The notes: generated by a model from the letters alone, not told the origin. A DNA stretch of 64,000 nucleotides from Ferruginibacter sp. (GCA_028288705.1 JAQBNH010000006.1:1-64000), one strand, 5' to 3'; shown: positions 1 to 8,002, counted from the stretch's first letter. Numbers and translations are program-made.

Positions 1-110
1 ACGCCGAAAGAAAATTATTCAAAAATTTAAGAGAGGCGTTTAGTGGATAAAATAGTTGAAAAAACGAAAGATGATTAACTTAGAAAACTCTAAAAGAAGG
101 CGGCACTAAA
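1..110. other. Left-edge segment, no gene assigned
   Basis: This AT-rich stretch may hold the 3' end of a gene that starts outside the window. All three forward frames hit stops within about 55 bases (for example TAA at 28-30 in frame 1), so nothing can be named. The sequence TTAGAAAACT at 80-89 also appears in closely similar form upstream of the peptide genes near 8018, 8148 and 8174. Confidence 0.3.
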
Positions 111-124
111 ATAAGGGGAGCCTA

Positions 125-445
125 CACCTTCACAATTCCTTAGAGCCCCCCACCCAATTCCTCATTACCAATTCCATTTGAAAGCTTTACAATTGTGTAG
201 AGACCCCCACCCAATTACCAATGACCAATTCCATCGGAGCAGCCTCACAATAGCTTAGAAACCAACCCCAATTCCCAATTACCAATTCCATTTGAAAAGC
301 CTTACAATTGTGTAGAGCCCCCACCCAATTCCTAATTACCAATTCCATTTGAAAAGCTTTACAATTGTGTAGAGACCAACACCCAATTACCAATTCCCTT
401 TAAGAAGCTTCACAATGCCTTAGAGACCAACACCCAATTCCCAAT
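125..445. repeat. 57-bp degenerate tandem repeat, six units
   Basis: Six imperfect copies of a unit built from CACAATTGTGTAGAGACC, then CCCAATTACCAATTCCATTTG. The anchor TAGAG/TAGAA falls at 141, 198, 255, 313, 370 and 421, so the period is 57, 57, 58, 57 and 51 bases. The units are almost free of G on the plus strand. Because 57 is a multiple of 3, a short minus-strand frame (187-393) stays open through them, but this reads like a repeat artefact. Related CCAATTACC/CAACTAATCAACC text recurs at about 8330-8460, so this is probably a dispersed intergenic repeat family. Confidence 0.8.
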
Positions 446-492
446 TACTAATTACTAATCCCGCCAACCAATCAACCAATCAACTATTCAAC

Positions 493-504
493 TAATTTTA
501 CTCA
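493..504 (+). promoter_or_regulatory. Candidate -7 box (TAATTTTA), 4 nt before ATG
   Basis: TAATTTTA at 493-500 matches the Bacteroidota -7 consensus TAnnTTTG in 7 of 8 positions and lies 4 nt before the ATG at 505. That is the same spacing as several better boxes in this window (folD, SDR, PorE-like). It would give a leaderless or nearly leaderless mRNA. Confidence 0.4.
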
Positions 505-831
505 ATGAATAAAAAATGGCTGATCGCCTGCATCCTGCTCATCCTGGCTTTATCCTGGTCGATCTATAGGAATATGCAGTTGAATGCTGAAGTTGCGGAA
601 CTGAATGCCCGTATCAACCGTTTCTTACCGGCAGCCCAGGACCTGGAAAAAGAAAATGCCCGCCTGCAGGAACAGGAGTTACAGTTAAAACAAACGATCT
701 CCGAGTTACAGTCTGCAGGTAAGAAGCCGGCAGCGCAGGAAGTGCAGCAAAATCCCCCAACAGAGGTGAATCCTACCCCACAAATACCCGTTACGGAACC
801 TTTTAAAGACCTCAATAAGCGTCAGCACTAA
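505..831 (+). CDS. Small membrane-anchored coiled-coil protein, unknown function
   Basis: This 108-residue protein has one N-terminal hydrophobic segment (about residues 5-20, LIACILLILALSWSIY) after two lysines, which fits an inner-membrane anchor or uncleaved signal. Residues about 25-70 are a Leu/Glu/Gln-rich heptad-like coiled coil, followed by a Pro/Gln-rich tail. I do not recognise a family; the layout resembles FtsL/FtsB-like or other bitopic scaffold proteins, but nothing shows that role. It lies 46 nt upstream of the ATP-grasp gene on the same strand and may be co-transcribed with it. The ATG at 505 follows a candidate -7 box directly. Confidence 0.7.
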   Translation: MNKKWLIACILLILALSWSIYRNMQLNAEVAELNARINRFLPAAQDLEKENARLQEQELQLKQTISELQSAGKKPAAQEVQQNPPTEVNPTPQIPVTEPFKDLNKRQH

Positions 832-856
832 TTGGCATTATCTGTGTTCTTTAGGG

Positions 857-875
857 ATGGCCTTATAATGGCCAT
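857..875 (+). repeat. Inverted repeat abutting a start codon
   Basis: ATGGCC at 857-862 and GGCCAT at 870-875 form a 6-bp perfect stem around the AT-rich loop TTATAAT, ending 2 nt before the ATG at 878. There is no T-run, so it is not a clear terminator. In RNA it could mask the start of the ATP-grasp gene, or as DNA it could be an operator. Confidence 0.45.
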
Positions 876-877
876 TG

Positions 878-1930
878 ATGAAAAAAGTTTTATACCGTAT
901 TACGCATTGGGAGACCTGGCACTACCTCGCTAAATATATTCCCCTGTCCCCGGCCTGGCTTTGGTACTGCCTTCGTGCCCGTTCCATGTGGTTCTTCACG
1001 CCCTCCAATCCTTCGCTGGCCTTTGGCGGTTTTGAAGGAGAGACGAAAAAGGAAATGTACGACCAGCTTCCCCCGGGAAGTTTTCCCCGAAGTATTTATA
1101 TAGATCCGCAATCAGCATTTGATGAAGTAGAAAAAAACGCCCTGGATGCAGGTTACAACTATCCTTTCGTGGTGAAGCCCGATGCCGGCATGATGGGGTT
1201 TATGTTCCGGAAAATATATACTGCTGATGATTTGCAACGCTATCATGCGGCCATGCCGGTGCAATATATCATCCAGGAAATGATCGCGTATCCGCTGGAA
1301 GTCAGCGTGTTTTATTACCGTCATCCAGGTCAGCAAAAAGGAACGATCACCGGCTTCCTGAAAAAAGAATTTTTAGAGGTGACCGGTGATGGACAATCAT
1401 CCTTGCTCGACCTCATCGTCGCCTACCCGCGGGTGCAATTCCGCCTGGAGGAAATGAAAAATAAACATAAGCAGCGGCTCAACGATATCCTGCCGGAAGG
1501 GGAGCCGTTTATTCTTTCTCCTGCGCTTAACCTTAGCCGTGGCGGCAGGCTGATCAGCCTCGAACAGGAGAAGGATGATAAATTACTGCAGGTCTTCGAT
1601 CAGTTAAGTCATTACACAAAACAGTTTTATTACGGGCGTTATGATATCAAATGTAAATCCGTAGAAAGCCTGAAACGGGGAGAAGATTTCTCTATCCTCG
1701 AATACAATGGTTGCGGCGCAGAGCCGCATCATATTTATGGCAACGGCAATAGTTTGTTTGAAGCTTACAGGATCGTTTTACAGCACTGGAAAATGTTGTA
1801 TAAGATCTCGAGATATAATCACCAGCAAGGCATTCCTTACTGGAGTTACCGGCGTGGCATGAACTTTCTGAAGGCAGCCAAACAACATTTTAAAGTATTA
1901 AAAGCGCTGGACAACAGCTTCGAATTATAA
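878..1930 (+). CDS. ATP-grasp domain protein (ligase of unknown substrate)
   Basis: The 350-residue protein reads as an ATP-grasp ligase. A nucleotide-binding lysine is seen in FVVKPDAGMMGFMF (about residues 96-109), followed by IIQEMI near residue 130 and VSVFYYR, and the metal-binding end of the fold in GRYDIKC (about 252) and SILEYNGCGAEPHH (about 268-281). Such enzymes activate a carboxylate with ATP and join it to an amine or thiol. The substrate cannot be read from the sequence; D-Ala-D-Ala ligase-like labels for such proteins are not informative. I start at the ATG at 878, not the TTG just before it. The stop overlaps the next ATG (TAATG at 1928-1932), so it is translationally coupled to the GntA-like gene. 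Confidence 0.75.
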   Translation: MKKVLYRITHWETWHYLAKYIPLSPAWLWYCLRARSMWFFTPSNPSLAFGGFEGETKKEMYDQLPPGSFPRSIYIDPQSAFDEVEKNALDAGYNYPFVVKPDAGMMGFMFRKIYTADDLQRYHAAMPVQYIIQEMIAYPLEVSVFYYRHPGQQKGTITGFLKKEFLEVTGDGQSSLLDLIVAYPRVQFRLEEMKNKHKQRLNDILPEGEPFILSPALNLSRGGRLISLEQEKDDKLLQVFDQLSHYTKQFYYGRYDIKCKSVESLKRGEDFSILEYNGCGAEPHHIYGNGNSLFEAYRIVLQHWKMLYKISRYNHQQGIPYWSYRRGMNFLKAAKQHFKVLKALDNSFEL

Positions 1931-2622
1931 TGGTTACAGCAGAAAAAGAAGATATTATCAACGAGTACAAGGCGTTTATCGGCGCGGCAGCATTCCCCTG
2001 TATTGCAGCAAAGGCAGCACTTTCCAGGCAACAGGTGAATTGTTTCGTAACAGGATCTATGTATTGTCCGCACTTTGATAAGGCTATCCTGGATTTCCTT
2101 TACCAGTTCACGGATCAGCTTCGTGCATCGGAAGATATGTACCATAGTGCAGCCATTATCTTCACTGATCTGTTCCCGGAAGATGAAGCCGCATTTGACC
2201 AGTTGCTCTGGCAGCGGCTGCAATCTCTATCAGATCTTGATGCAAAAAATTATGGCTATGACAAACGGGTGAGTGCAGACCCAACTGCAGCAGATTTTAG
2301 TTTCAGCCTGAAGGGCGAAGCTTATTATATCATAGGGCTGCATCCCAACAGCAGCAGGCGGGCAAGATCTTTTAAGTACCCTGTTCTTGTCTTTAATTCC
2401 CACGCGCAGTTTGAAGCACTGCGGGAAACAACGAAGTACGACCAGATGAAAAAAGTAGTGCGTAAAAGAGATACACTTTACTCCGGGTCAGTGAACCCGA
2501 TGCTGGAAGATTTTGGTACAGGCTCTGAAGTTTTTCAATATAGCGGACGTGAATATCCTGCGGGATGGGAGTGCCCTTTAAAAATACATCATGCAGGAAA
2601 CACAGATCATTCCGCCGCGTAG
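1930..2622 (+). CDS. YqcI/YcgG-family protein, GntA-like haem N-hydroxylase
   Basis: The 230-residue product matches the YqcI/YcgG family, whose characterised members include GntA of guanitoxin biosynthesis, a haem-dependent enzyme hydroxylating a guanidine nitrogen. Visible family blocks are PCIAAKAAL near residue 23 with a following Cys (NCF), GLHPNSSRRARSF near 137-149, VFNSHAQFEALR near 155-166, and GSVNPMLEDFG plus SEVFQYSGR near 187-206. The length is typical. By homology the substrate could be a guanidino compound such as arginine or a derivative; that is inference. It overlaps the upstream ATP-grasp stop by one base and the downstream DUF1989 gene by 32 nt, so the three form one unit. 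Confidence 0.8.
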   Translation: MVTAEKEDIINEYKAFIGAAAFPCIAAKAALSRQQVNCFVTGSMYCPHFDKAILDFLYQFTDQLRASEDMYHSAAIIFTDLFPEDEAAFDQLLWQRLQSLSDLDAKNYGYDKRVSADPTAADFSFSLKGEAYYIIGLHPNSSRRARSFKYPVLVFNSHAQFEALRETTKYDQMKKVVRKRDTLYSGSVNPMLEDFGTGSEVFQYSGREYPAGWECPLKIHHAGNTDHSAA

Positions 2623-3202
2623 TGGCGTGGCTTTTTTATTGAAGAAAGGCAGTTATCTTAAGATTACCGATCCGCTCGGCGAACAGGTAAGTGACCTCGT
2701 TTGCTTTAACCAGCACGACCGGGCAGAATATTTGTCTTCAGGCCGCACGATGGATTATGCCGAGACGATCTTTTTAACGAAGGGGCACCCGTTCTATTCG
2801 AACAGGAGTAATATTATGTTCGAGATGGTGGAAGACACGGTTGGGCGCCATGATTTTTTACTCACGCCCTGCAGTGCCGATACCTTCCGGATCATTTACG
2901 GTCATGAAGCACCACACCGCGGCTGTTTCGGCAACCTTGCAGCAGCCTTTGAACCTTATGGCATTTCACCCGATGCGATCCCGATCAGCTTCAATGTATT
3001 CATGCACGTTACGGTGAATGGCGATACCGGGAAAATTGATGTGCTCCCGCCTAAAAGCAAGGCCGGAGATTATATCATCATTAAAGCCACGATGGATCTT
3101 ATCGTCGGACTAACAGCCTGCTCGGCAGAAATGTCTAATAATTACGCTTTTAAACCCATCGCATACCAACTCTACAACGAACTGCCTGCACAAAGTACTT
3201 AA
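2591..3202 (+). CDS. DUF1989 (urea carboxylase-associated) family protein
   Basis: The 203-residue protein carries the DUF1989 signature: TPCSADTF then HRGCFGNLAAAF (about residues 97-121), a central FNVFMHV, and DYIIIKATMDLIVGLTACS near the C-terminus. DUF1989 proteins often sit beside urea carboxylase/guanidine carboxylase genes as UAAP1/UAAP2, and their exact chemistry is not settled. The ATG at 2591 lies inside the end of the GntA-like gene (32-nt overlap), indicating coupled translation. Neighbouring a guanidine N-hydroxylase homologue, it may act on a guanidino or ureido compound; this is inference from context. Confidence 0.8.
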   Translation: MQETQIIPPRSGVAFLLKKGSYLKITDPLGEQVSDLVCFNQHDRAEYLSSGRTMDYAETIFLTKGHPFYSNRSNIMFEMVEDTVGRHDFLLTPCSADTFRIIYGHEAPHRGCFGNLAAAFEPYGISPDAIPISFNVFMHVTVNGDTGKIDVLPPKSKAGDYIIIKATMDLIVGLTACSAEMSNNYAFKPIAYQLYNELPAQST

Positions 3203-3265
3203 GGACTACTGATGGGGCATGAATTTTGTTAATTCATTTTAACCTTCCCCCGTTAAAAGTCTTCA

Positions 3266-6100
3266 ATGAAATTACTCTGCCTGCTTATAGGCCTGATCTT
3301 ATCGGTTTATTCCGTTGATGCACAAACGGTTGACTTTAATTATACGACGGGCAATAATTTGTTCTGCGCACCGCAGTCTGTAACCTTTACCCAAACAGCC
3401 ACCGGCTCCCCGCAGTCCTTCATCTGGAATTTTGGTAACGGCCAGACAAGTTCTTCGCCATCGCAAACCATTATTTACTCCCCCGGCACATACAATATTA
3501 CGCTCACGGCTATTTATCCGGGCTCTGCGATCAGCATTACAAAAACGATCACGATCTATGCGCCGCCAACGGTAACCTTAACTGCTGATAAACCTGTTTT
3601 ATGCCAGCCGGGTACGGTAACGTTTACCGCCAGTTCAGCCAATGCCGTTAGTTATGAGTGGGATTTTGGTGATGGCTCGGGTATCGTTACAACCCCGTCG
3701 GCCACGATCCTGCACGGATATACCAACTATGGAAGTTTTCATATCACGGTAAAAACATTTAGCGCAGAAGGCTGTAGCAGTACGGCCTCCACGGATATCA
3801 ATATCGCAAAGTTCCCGGTAGTTGCTTTACCATCAGTGACGTCTGGCTGTATCCCGGCGGCCATTTACCTGACTGTTTTTCCCAGCCTTCCTGCAGGGGA
3901 TGCGGTGCAGAATATTACCTGGGATTTCGGCGATGGTTCCCCCAATGTGAATGGATCCGTTAATTCTATTGCGCATACTTATACCATTACTTCGCCGGTT
4001 ACAACCGCCACTGCAACGATCACGACTGCCCAGGGATGTACAAACACGGCCAGTTTTCCCACGTTCGCATTTGGTACGCCACCGGTTGGTATAAATGCCT
4101 ACACATTGAGCAGGCGGGATACTTTTTGTGCTTCAGAAACGATCTCTTTTGCCGGGTTTGCACCTACAGCGAATTTTTATGCCTGGGATTTCGGAGACGG
4201 CCAACAGGCCAATGTGAATGATACCACCGTTACCCATTTATACCGCACACTCGGCCCGATGACGGCGACAGTGACACCTTACTTTAATGGATGCGCCGGC
4301 CCTTCTGCTACCGTTAATATTTTTATTCGTGGAGTGGTAGCCCGCTATAGCCTGGGTAACAGCTGTACGGCTAAATCTACTTATGATTTTACGAACCAGT
4401 CCTTAGGCAGAATAGATCATTTTGAATGGCGTTTTTCTGATGTTCCCGGTTTTATTGATTCCAGTAATTTCAGCACGCGCCATACCTTCCCGGGCTATGG
4501 TAGTTTTATGTCGACGCTGAACCTGTATGATTACAGCAGTGGTTGCACCGATTCCCTCAGTCTGCCGGTGTTTACAGCATCGCCATCTGTATCTGTTTCC
4601 ACCACGCAGGTTTGTAAAGACAGCAGCCTCCTGTACAGCATCAATAATACTTATCCTGCTTCATCGCCTTACGCTTACGATTTTCATGTGAATGGTCAAT
4701 TGGTAAACACGGGGAATACCCCTTCACTTAGTTATCAGCCATCGCAGTTTGGAACCTTTAACGACTATGTGGTGGTATACGATCCGAATGCAGCAACCTG
4801 CAACGATACCCTTCGGTTACCCGCACCCGTTAATGTACGCGGCCCTGTGCCGAACTTCAACAGTATTGCGAGCGTTTGCGCCGATACGGCCGTATCCGTC
4901 ATAAATCTTTCCTCGCCCTATTTTGCAGCAGACAGCCTGGTGGCGTGGCGCTGGAACTTTGGGGATAACAGGTACGATTCAGTGAAAAATCCTTTACCGC
5001 ATACGTACGCCGGTGGCGGCATCTATACGATCTCGTTAAAAGTGACGGATAAAAATGGCTGCAGTCAGGATACATTCAGGCAGGTAACGATTTACAGTTT
5101 GCCGCCACTTACCGTTTTTCCTGCGCGTGATACGATATGCCTCAACGATACCTTACAGTTGTTTGGATTTAGTACAGATAGTTTGCGCTGGAGCCCCACA
5201 ACCAATATCAATTGCGTTAATTGTGATACCGTAACCGTTCGCCCCCAGTTCACCACAGCTTATGTGGCAACGGCTCAAAACAGTTATGGCTGCAAGGCAA
5301 CAGACACGGCGTTCATCCGCGTGTATCGTCCTTTTAAAATGGGTTTGATGCCTTTGGACACGTCTGTTTGTAAAGGACAGCCCGTGCAATTCCGGATGGC
5401 GAACCCGGGCATTACTACCTGGTCTCCACCGGATTTCCTGAGCAACACAGGCATCCCAAATCCTGTGGCTGTACCTGATACGAGTATTCAATATAAAGTA
5501 CTGGTGACCGACTCTGCCGGTTGTTTTTCAGACAGCGCCTATCCGAAAATAACGATCTATCCGCCCGTTACTGTAGATGCAGGCCCGGACCTGACGTTGC
5601 CTTACAATACCGCGTTTACCTTTACCCCTGTTTACGGCAATAATGCTATGGCTTATAGCTGGACTCCGGCTGGCAATTTATCCTGCACGAACTGTGCGAA
5701 TCCTTCCGGCACGGCTGTAAAAAAACAATCTTACGAAATTGACGTAACCAGCCGCGATGGCTGCCATGCCAAAGACAGCATTACTGTTTTTGTAACCTGT
5801 GCCTCCGGGAACCTGATGCTGCCAACGGCGTTTACACCTAACAGTGATGGGCGCAATGATTATTTTTATCCCATCACCCGTGGTTACAGGAATATCAAAA
5901 GTTTCAGCGTGTTCGACCGTTTTGGTACGAAGGTTTTTGAAAGAAGAAATTTTGAACCGAATGTTCCTTCGAGTGGCTGGGACGGCCGCATCAGGGCTGA
6001 CAAATATGTAAATACCCAAACGTTTGTGTGGGTACTGGAAGCCGATTGCGATCTCGGTGGAACCGTTTTAACCAAAGGAACCGTTACCCTTATTCATTAA
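3266..6100 (+). CDS. PKD-repeat surface protein with type IX (type B) sorting domain
   Basis: A 944-residue secreted protein with a signal peptide (MKLLCLLIGLILSVYSVDA). Several PKD-like beta-sandwich repeats are marked by the W(D/N)FG(D/N)G core: IWNFGNG near residue 53, YEWDFGDG near 130, TWDFGDG near 220, AWDFGDG near 307 and RWNFGDN near 568. The last about 95 residues, starting at LPTAFTPNSDGRNDYFYP, are the gliding-motility-associated C-terminal domain that directs export and surface attachment through the type IX system. It is a likely adhesin or matrix protein. Repeats with cysteine pairs (CTNCANPS) suggest disulfides. It is a relative of the two giant genes at 39941-45929, and is followed 5 nt later by the amine oxidase. 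Confidence 0.9.
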   Translation: MKLLCLLIGLILSVYSVDAQTVDFNYTTGNNLFCAPQSVTFTQTATGSPQSFIWNFGNGQTSSSPSQTIIYSPGTYNITLTAIYPGSAISITKTITIYAPPTVTLTADKPVLCQPGTVTFTASSANAVSYEWDFGDGSGIVTTPSATILHGYTNYGSFHITVKTFSAEGCSSTASTDINIAKFPVVALPSVTSGCIPAAIYLTVFPSLPAGDAVQNITWDFGDGSPNVNGSVNSIAHTYTITSPVTTATATITTAQGCTNTASFPTFAFGTPPVGINAYTLSRRDTFCASETISFAGFAPTANFYAWDFGDGQQANVNDTTVTHLYRTLGPMTATVTPYFNGCAGPSATVNIFIRGVVARYSLGNSCTAKSTYDFTNQSLGRIDHFEWRFSDVPGFIDSSNFSTRHTFPGYGSFMSTLNLYDYSSGCTDSLSLPVFTASPSVSVSTTQVCKDSSLLYSINNTYPASSPYAYDFHVNGQLVNTGNTPSLSYQPSQFGTFNDYVVVYDPNAATCNDTLRLPAPVNVRGPVPNFNSIASVCADTAVSVINLSSPYFAADSLVAWRWNFGDNRYDSVKNPLPHTYAGGGIYTISLKVTDKNGCSQDTFRQVTIYSLPPLTVFPARDTICLNDTLQLFGFSTDSLRWSPTTNINCVNCDTVTVRPQFTTAYVATAQNSYGCKATDTAFIRVYRPFKMGLMPLDTSVCKGQPVQFRMANPGITTWSPPDFLSNTGIPNPVAVPDTSIQYKVLVTDSAGCFSDSAYPKITIYPPVTVDAGPDLTLPYNTAFTFTPVYGNNAMAYSWTPAGNLSCTNCANPSGTAVKKQSYEIDVTSRDGCHAKDSITVFVTCASGNLMLPTAFTPNSDGRNDYFYPITRGYRNIKSFSVFDRFGTKVFERRNFEPNVPSSGWDGRIRADKYVNTQTFVWVLEADCDLGGTVLTKGTVTLIH

Positions 6101-6105
6101 TCCAG

Positions 6106-7368
6106 ATGGAAAAAGAAACATTAATTATCGTGGGTGCAGGTGCAGCCGGGCTGATGGCGGCGCGGGAACTCTCCGGCAGGTTTGACATTACTATGCTGGA
6201 AGCACAGGCCATTGCCGGCGGGCGGATTGAAAGCATAAAGGTGGATGGCCATACGATTGAAGCAGGTGCCGAATTTGTGCATGGCGACCTGCCGGTCACC
6301 CGGAAACTTTTAAAAGAAGCAGGCCTGGCCGTATCGGCTATTGCAGAGAATATGTACCGGAAAGTTGGTGACGAGCTGGTTGACGATACGCCCACTGCAG
6401 GTTGGGAAGAGATGCTGGAAAAAATGGGCAGCCTTAAAGAAGATACTAATCTCCGGGATTTCCTGGACCGGCACTATGCTGAAGATAATTCGACCGCGTT
6501 AAGGCAACAGGCGATCAGCTTTGCCTCAGGATTCGACCTGGCTGATGCTGAAACGGCAAGTGTGCATGCGTTGTATAAGGAATGGAGCGCAGAAGAAGAA
6601 AGACAGTTCAGGGTGGTGAATGGATACCGCGGACTGATCGATTATTTACGCGAAAATTGTATCGCAGCAGCTGCCGTGATCCGGACCAATGCGACGGTGA
6701 AAACCATCAGCTGGGAGAAAGGAAAAGTGACGGTAACCCTGGCATCGGGAGATAGCCTGGTGGCCGATAAAATTCTTGTTACAGTACCGGTTTCCCTATT
6801 ACAAAAAACGGAGTCGGTAGCCAAGATCAGTTTTACTCCGTCCCTGGACGATTATGAACAAGCTGCAGCAGAAATCGGGTTTGGTGCTGTCCTGAAAGTC
6901 GTGTTTAAATTTAAAGCGCCTTTTTGGGAAAAACTGAATGGCTTTATATTTTCCGAAGAAATATTCCCGACCTGGTGGACACAGGGGCTGTCAGCAAAAG
7001 AATGGATCACAGGCTGGAAGGGAGGCCCGGAAGCTGCGTTGTTGTCGTCGCAGGATAACGAATCTTTACTGGATCTCGCCCTTGCCTCGCTGGGCAATAT
7101 CTTCGATTTGCCCGTGGCAGCGTTAAGAGATTTACTCGAACATGCCGAAGTGTTTAACTGGCAGCATAATCCTTACAGCCGGGGAGGATATAGTTTTTCA
7201 ATGGTAGGAACTGAAGCTGCGCGGCAGTTGCTGAATGAGCCGGTGGCGCAAACGATCTTTTTCGCAGGGGAAGCTTTGTATGAAGGGCCTTGTCCCGGAA
7301 CCGTTGAAGCAGCCTTGACCAGCGGGTTGAGCGCTGCGAAAAAAATAACGGCTGCTTCGCTGCGGTGA
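6106..7368 (+). CDS. Flavin-containing amine oxidase
   Basis: A 420-residue FAD enzyme of the monoamine/polyamine oxidase family. It has the dinucleotide-binding motif IVGAGAAGLMAARE at residues 7-20, the following GGRIES motif, and a C-terminal FAD contact in FFAGEALYEGPCPGTVEAA. These enzymes oxidise amines to imines with O2; the substrate is unknown. I use the ATG at 6106, since the Rossmann motif starts a few residues later; an in-frame start at 6028 would lie inside the preceding PKD gene. No signal peptide is present, so it is cytosolic. The stop lies 3 nt from the convergent stop of the first small peptide gene. Confidence 0.85.
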   Translation: MEKETLIIVGAGAAGLMAARELSGRFDITMLEAQAIAGGRIESIKVDGHTIEAGAEFVHGDLPVTRKLLKEAGLAVSAIAENMYRKVGDELVDDTPTAGWEEMLEKMGSLKEDTNLRDFLDRHYAEDNSTALRQQAISFASGFDLADAETASVHALYKEWSAEEERQFRVVNGYRGLIDYLRENCIAAAAVIRTNATVKTISWEKGKVTVTLASGDSLVADKILVTVPVSLLQKTESVAKISFTPSLDDYEQAAAEIGFGAVLKVVFKFKAPFWEKLNGFIFSEEIFPTWWTQGLSAKEWITGWKGGPEAALLSSQDNESLLDLALASLGNIFDLPVAALRDLLEHAEVFNWQHNPYSRGGYSFSMVGTEAARQLLNEPVAQTIFFAGEALYEGPCPGTVEAALTSGLSAAKKITAASLR

Positions 7369-7371
7369 TTG

Positions 7372-7557
7372 TTAAGCTGAATAGCGGCTGCGCGTAATCG
7401 AACTGCGGTTTCTCCGGATCTTCCACATATCTACTGCTCCGAATGTTTTAGCAGGGCGGGCGTCTTGCAAATTCGTTGCGATCGTTTCGCTTACCTGGGT
7501 GGTTAATTGTTCCAATGTTTCCTGACTGAGCTGGTTGAGTTGAATACTTGTTTTCAT
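7372..7557 (-). CDS. 61-residue tandem peptide, copy 1 (diverged)
   Basis: The last of three homologous small genes read leftward. Its 61-residue product shares MKTSIQLNQLS, EQLTTQVSET, RPAK.FGA.DMWKI and a basic tail ending TRSRYSA with the other two copies, but differs at many positions (IATNLQDARPAKTFGAV), so it diverged earlier. There is no cysteine, no signal peptide and no obvious transmembrane segment. The N-terminal half looks like an amphipathic helix and the C-terminal half is arginine-rich. Function is unknown; a RiPP-like precursor or a small regulatory/toxic peptide are possibilities. Conservation at protein level across the three copies argues that it is truly coded. Confidence 0.75.
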   Translation of the reverse strand: MKTSIQLNQLSQETLEQLTTQVSETIATNLQDARPAKTFGAVDMWKIRRNRSSITRSRYSA

Positions 7558-7593
7558 AATGTTGAGTTTGTACTGTTAAAAATTAAAAAATGC

Positions 7594-7779
7594 TTAGGCC
7601 AGGTTACGGCTTCTTGTGCTGATACGATATTGACGCTGGATCTTCCACATGTCGATGGCACCAAAGGCTTTTGCCGGGCGATGGTTTACCAGGTTGGTGG
7701 CAAGAGTTTCACTTACCTGGGTGGTTAATTGTTCCATTGTTTCTTTACTGAGCTGGTTGACTTGAATATTTGTTTTCAT
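7594..7779 (-). CDS. 61-residue tandem peptide, copy 2
   Basis: The middle gene of the three-gene array. I start at the ATG at 7779 because the 61-residue product then aligns end to end with its neighbours (MKTNIQVNQLSKETMEQ); a longer in-frame start at 7887 would run back into copy 3. DNA identity to copy 3 is very high: I count about five differences over 186 bases, of which two change residues (N4 versus S, V7 versus L). The core FGAIDMWKIQRQYRISTRSR is identical in both. The 37-base spacer to copy 3 resembles the spacer to copy 1, so whole about 222-bp units were duplicated. Confidence 0.78.
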   Translation of the reverse strand: MKTNIQVNQLSKETMEQLTTQVSETLATNLVNHRPAKAFGAIDMWKIQRQYRISTRSRNLA

Positions 7780-7816
7780 GATGTTTGAGTTTGAACTGTT
7801 GAAAATTAAAAAATGC

Positions 7817-8002
7817 TTAGGCCAGGTTACGGCTTCTTGTGCTGATACGATATTGACGCTGGATCTTCCACATGTCGATTGCACCAAAGGCTTTAGCCGG
7901 GCGATGGTTTACCAGGTTGGTGGCAAGAGTCTCACTTACCTGGGTGGTTAATTGTTCCATTGTTTCTTTACTGAGCTGGTTGAGTTGAATACTTGTTTTC
8001 AT
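7817..8002 (-). CDS. 61-residue tandem peptide, copy 3 (promoter-proximal)
   Basis: The first gene of the array in transcription order. Its product has an N-terminal half with helix-like spacing of hydrophobic residues (LSKETMEQLTTQVSETLATN) and a C-terminal part KAFGAIDMWKIQRQ followed by five arginines in the last 12 or so residues. The N-terminus is vaguely like class I RiPP leaders of Bacteroidota, but there is no Cys and no GG or similar cleavage motif. A well-formed TAnnTTTG promoter lies 48 bases upstream, giving an about 40-nt leader. No modification, transport or immunity gene is adjacent on this strand. Confidence 0.8.
   Translation of the reverse strand: MKTSIQLNQLSKETMEQLTTQVSETLATNLVNHRPAKAFGAIDMWKIQRQYRISTRSRNLA

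Noticed and set aside
187..393. Minus-strand 68-residue frame with a 19-residue repeat (QMELVIGNW)
   Set aside because: It arises because the DNA repeat is 57 bp long. It has no start context, and similar translations would appear in any such repeat.
125..445. CRISPR array
   Set aside because: Units are imperfect throughout, with no unique spacers between identical repeats and no cas genes in the window.
7372..8002. Lanthipeptide or lasso precursor cluster
   Set aside because: The peptides contain no Cys, no GG-type cleavage site, and no LanB/LanC, radical SAM or lasso cyclase gene is near; only the small-peptide array itself is supported.
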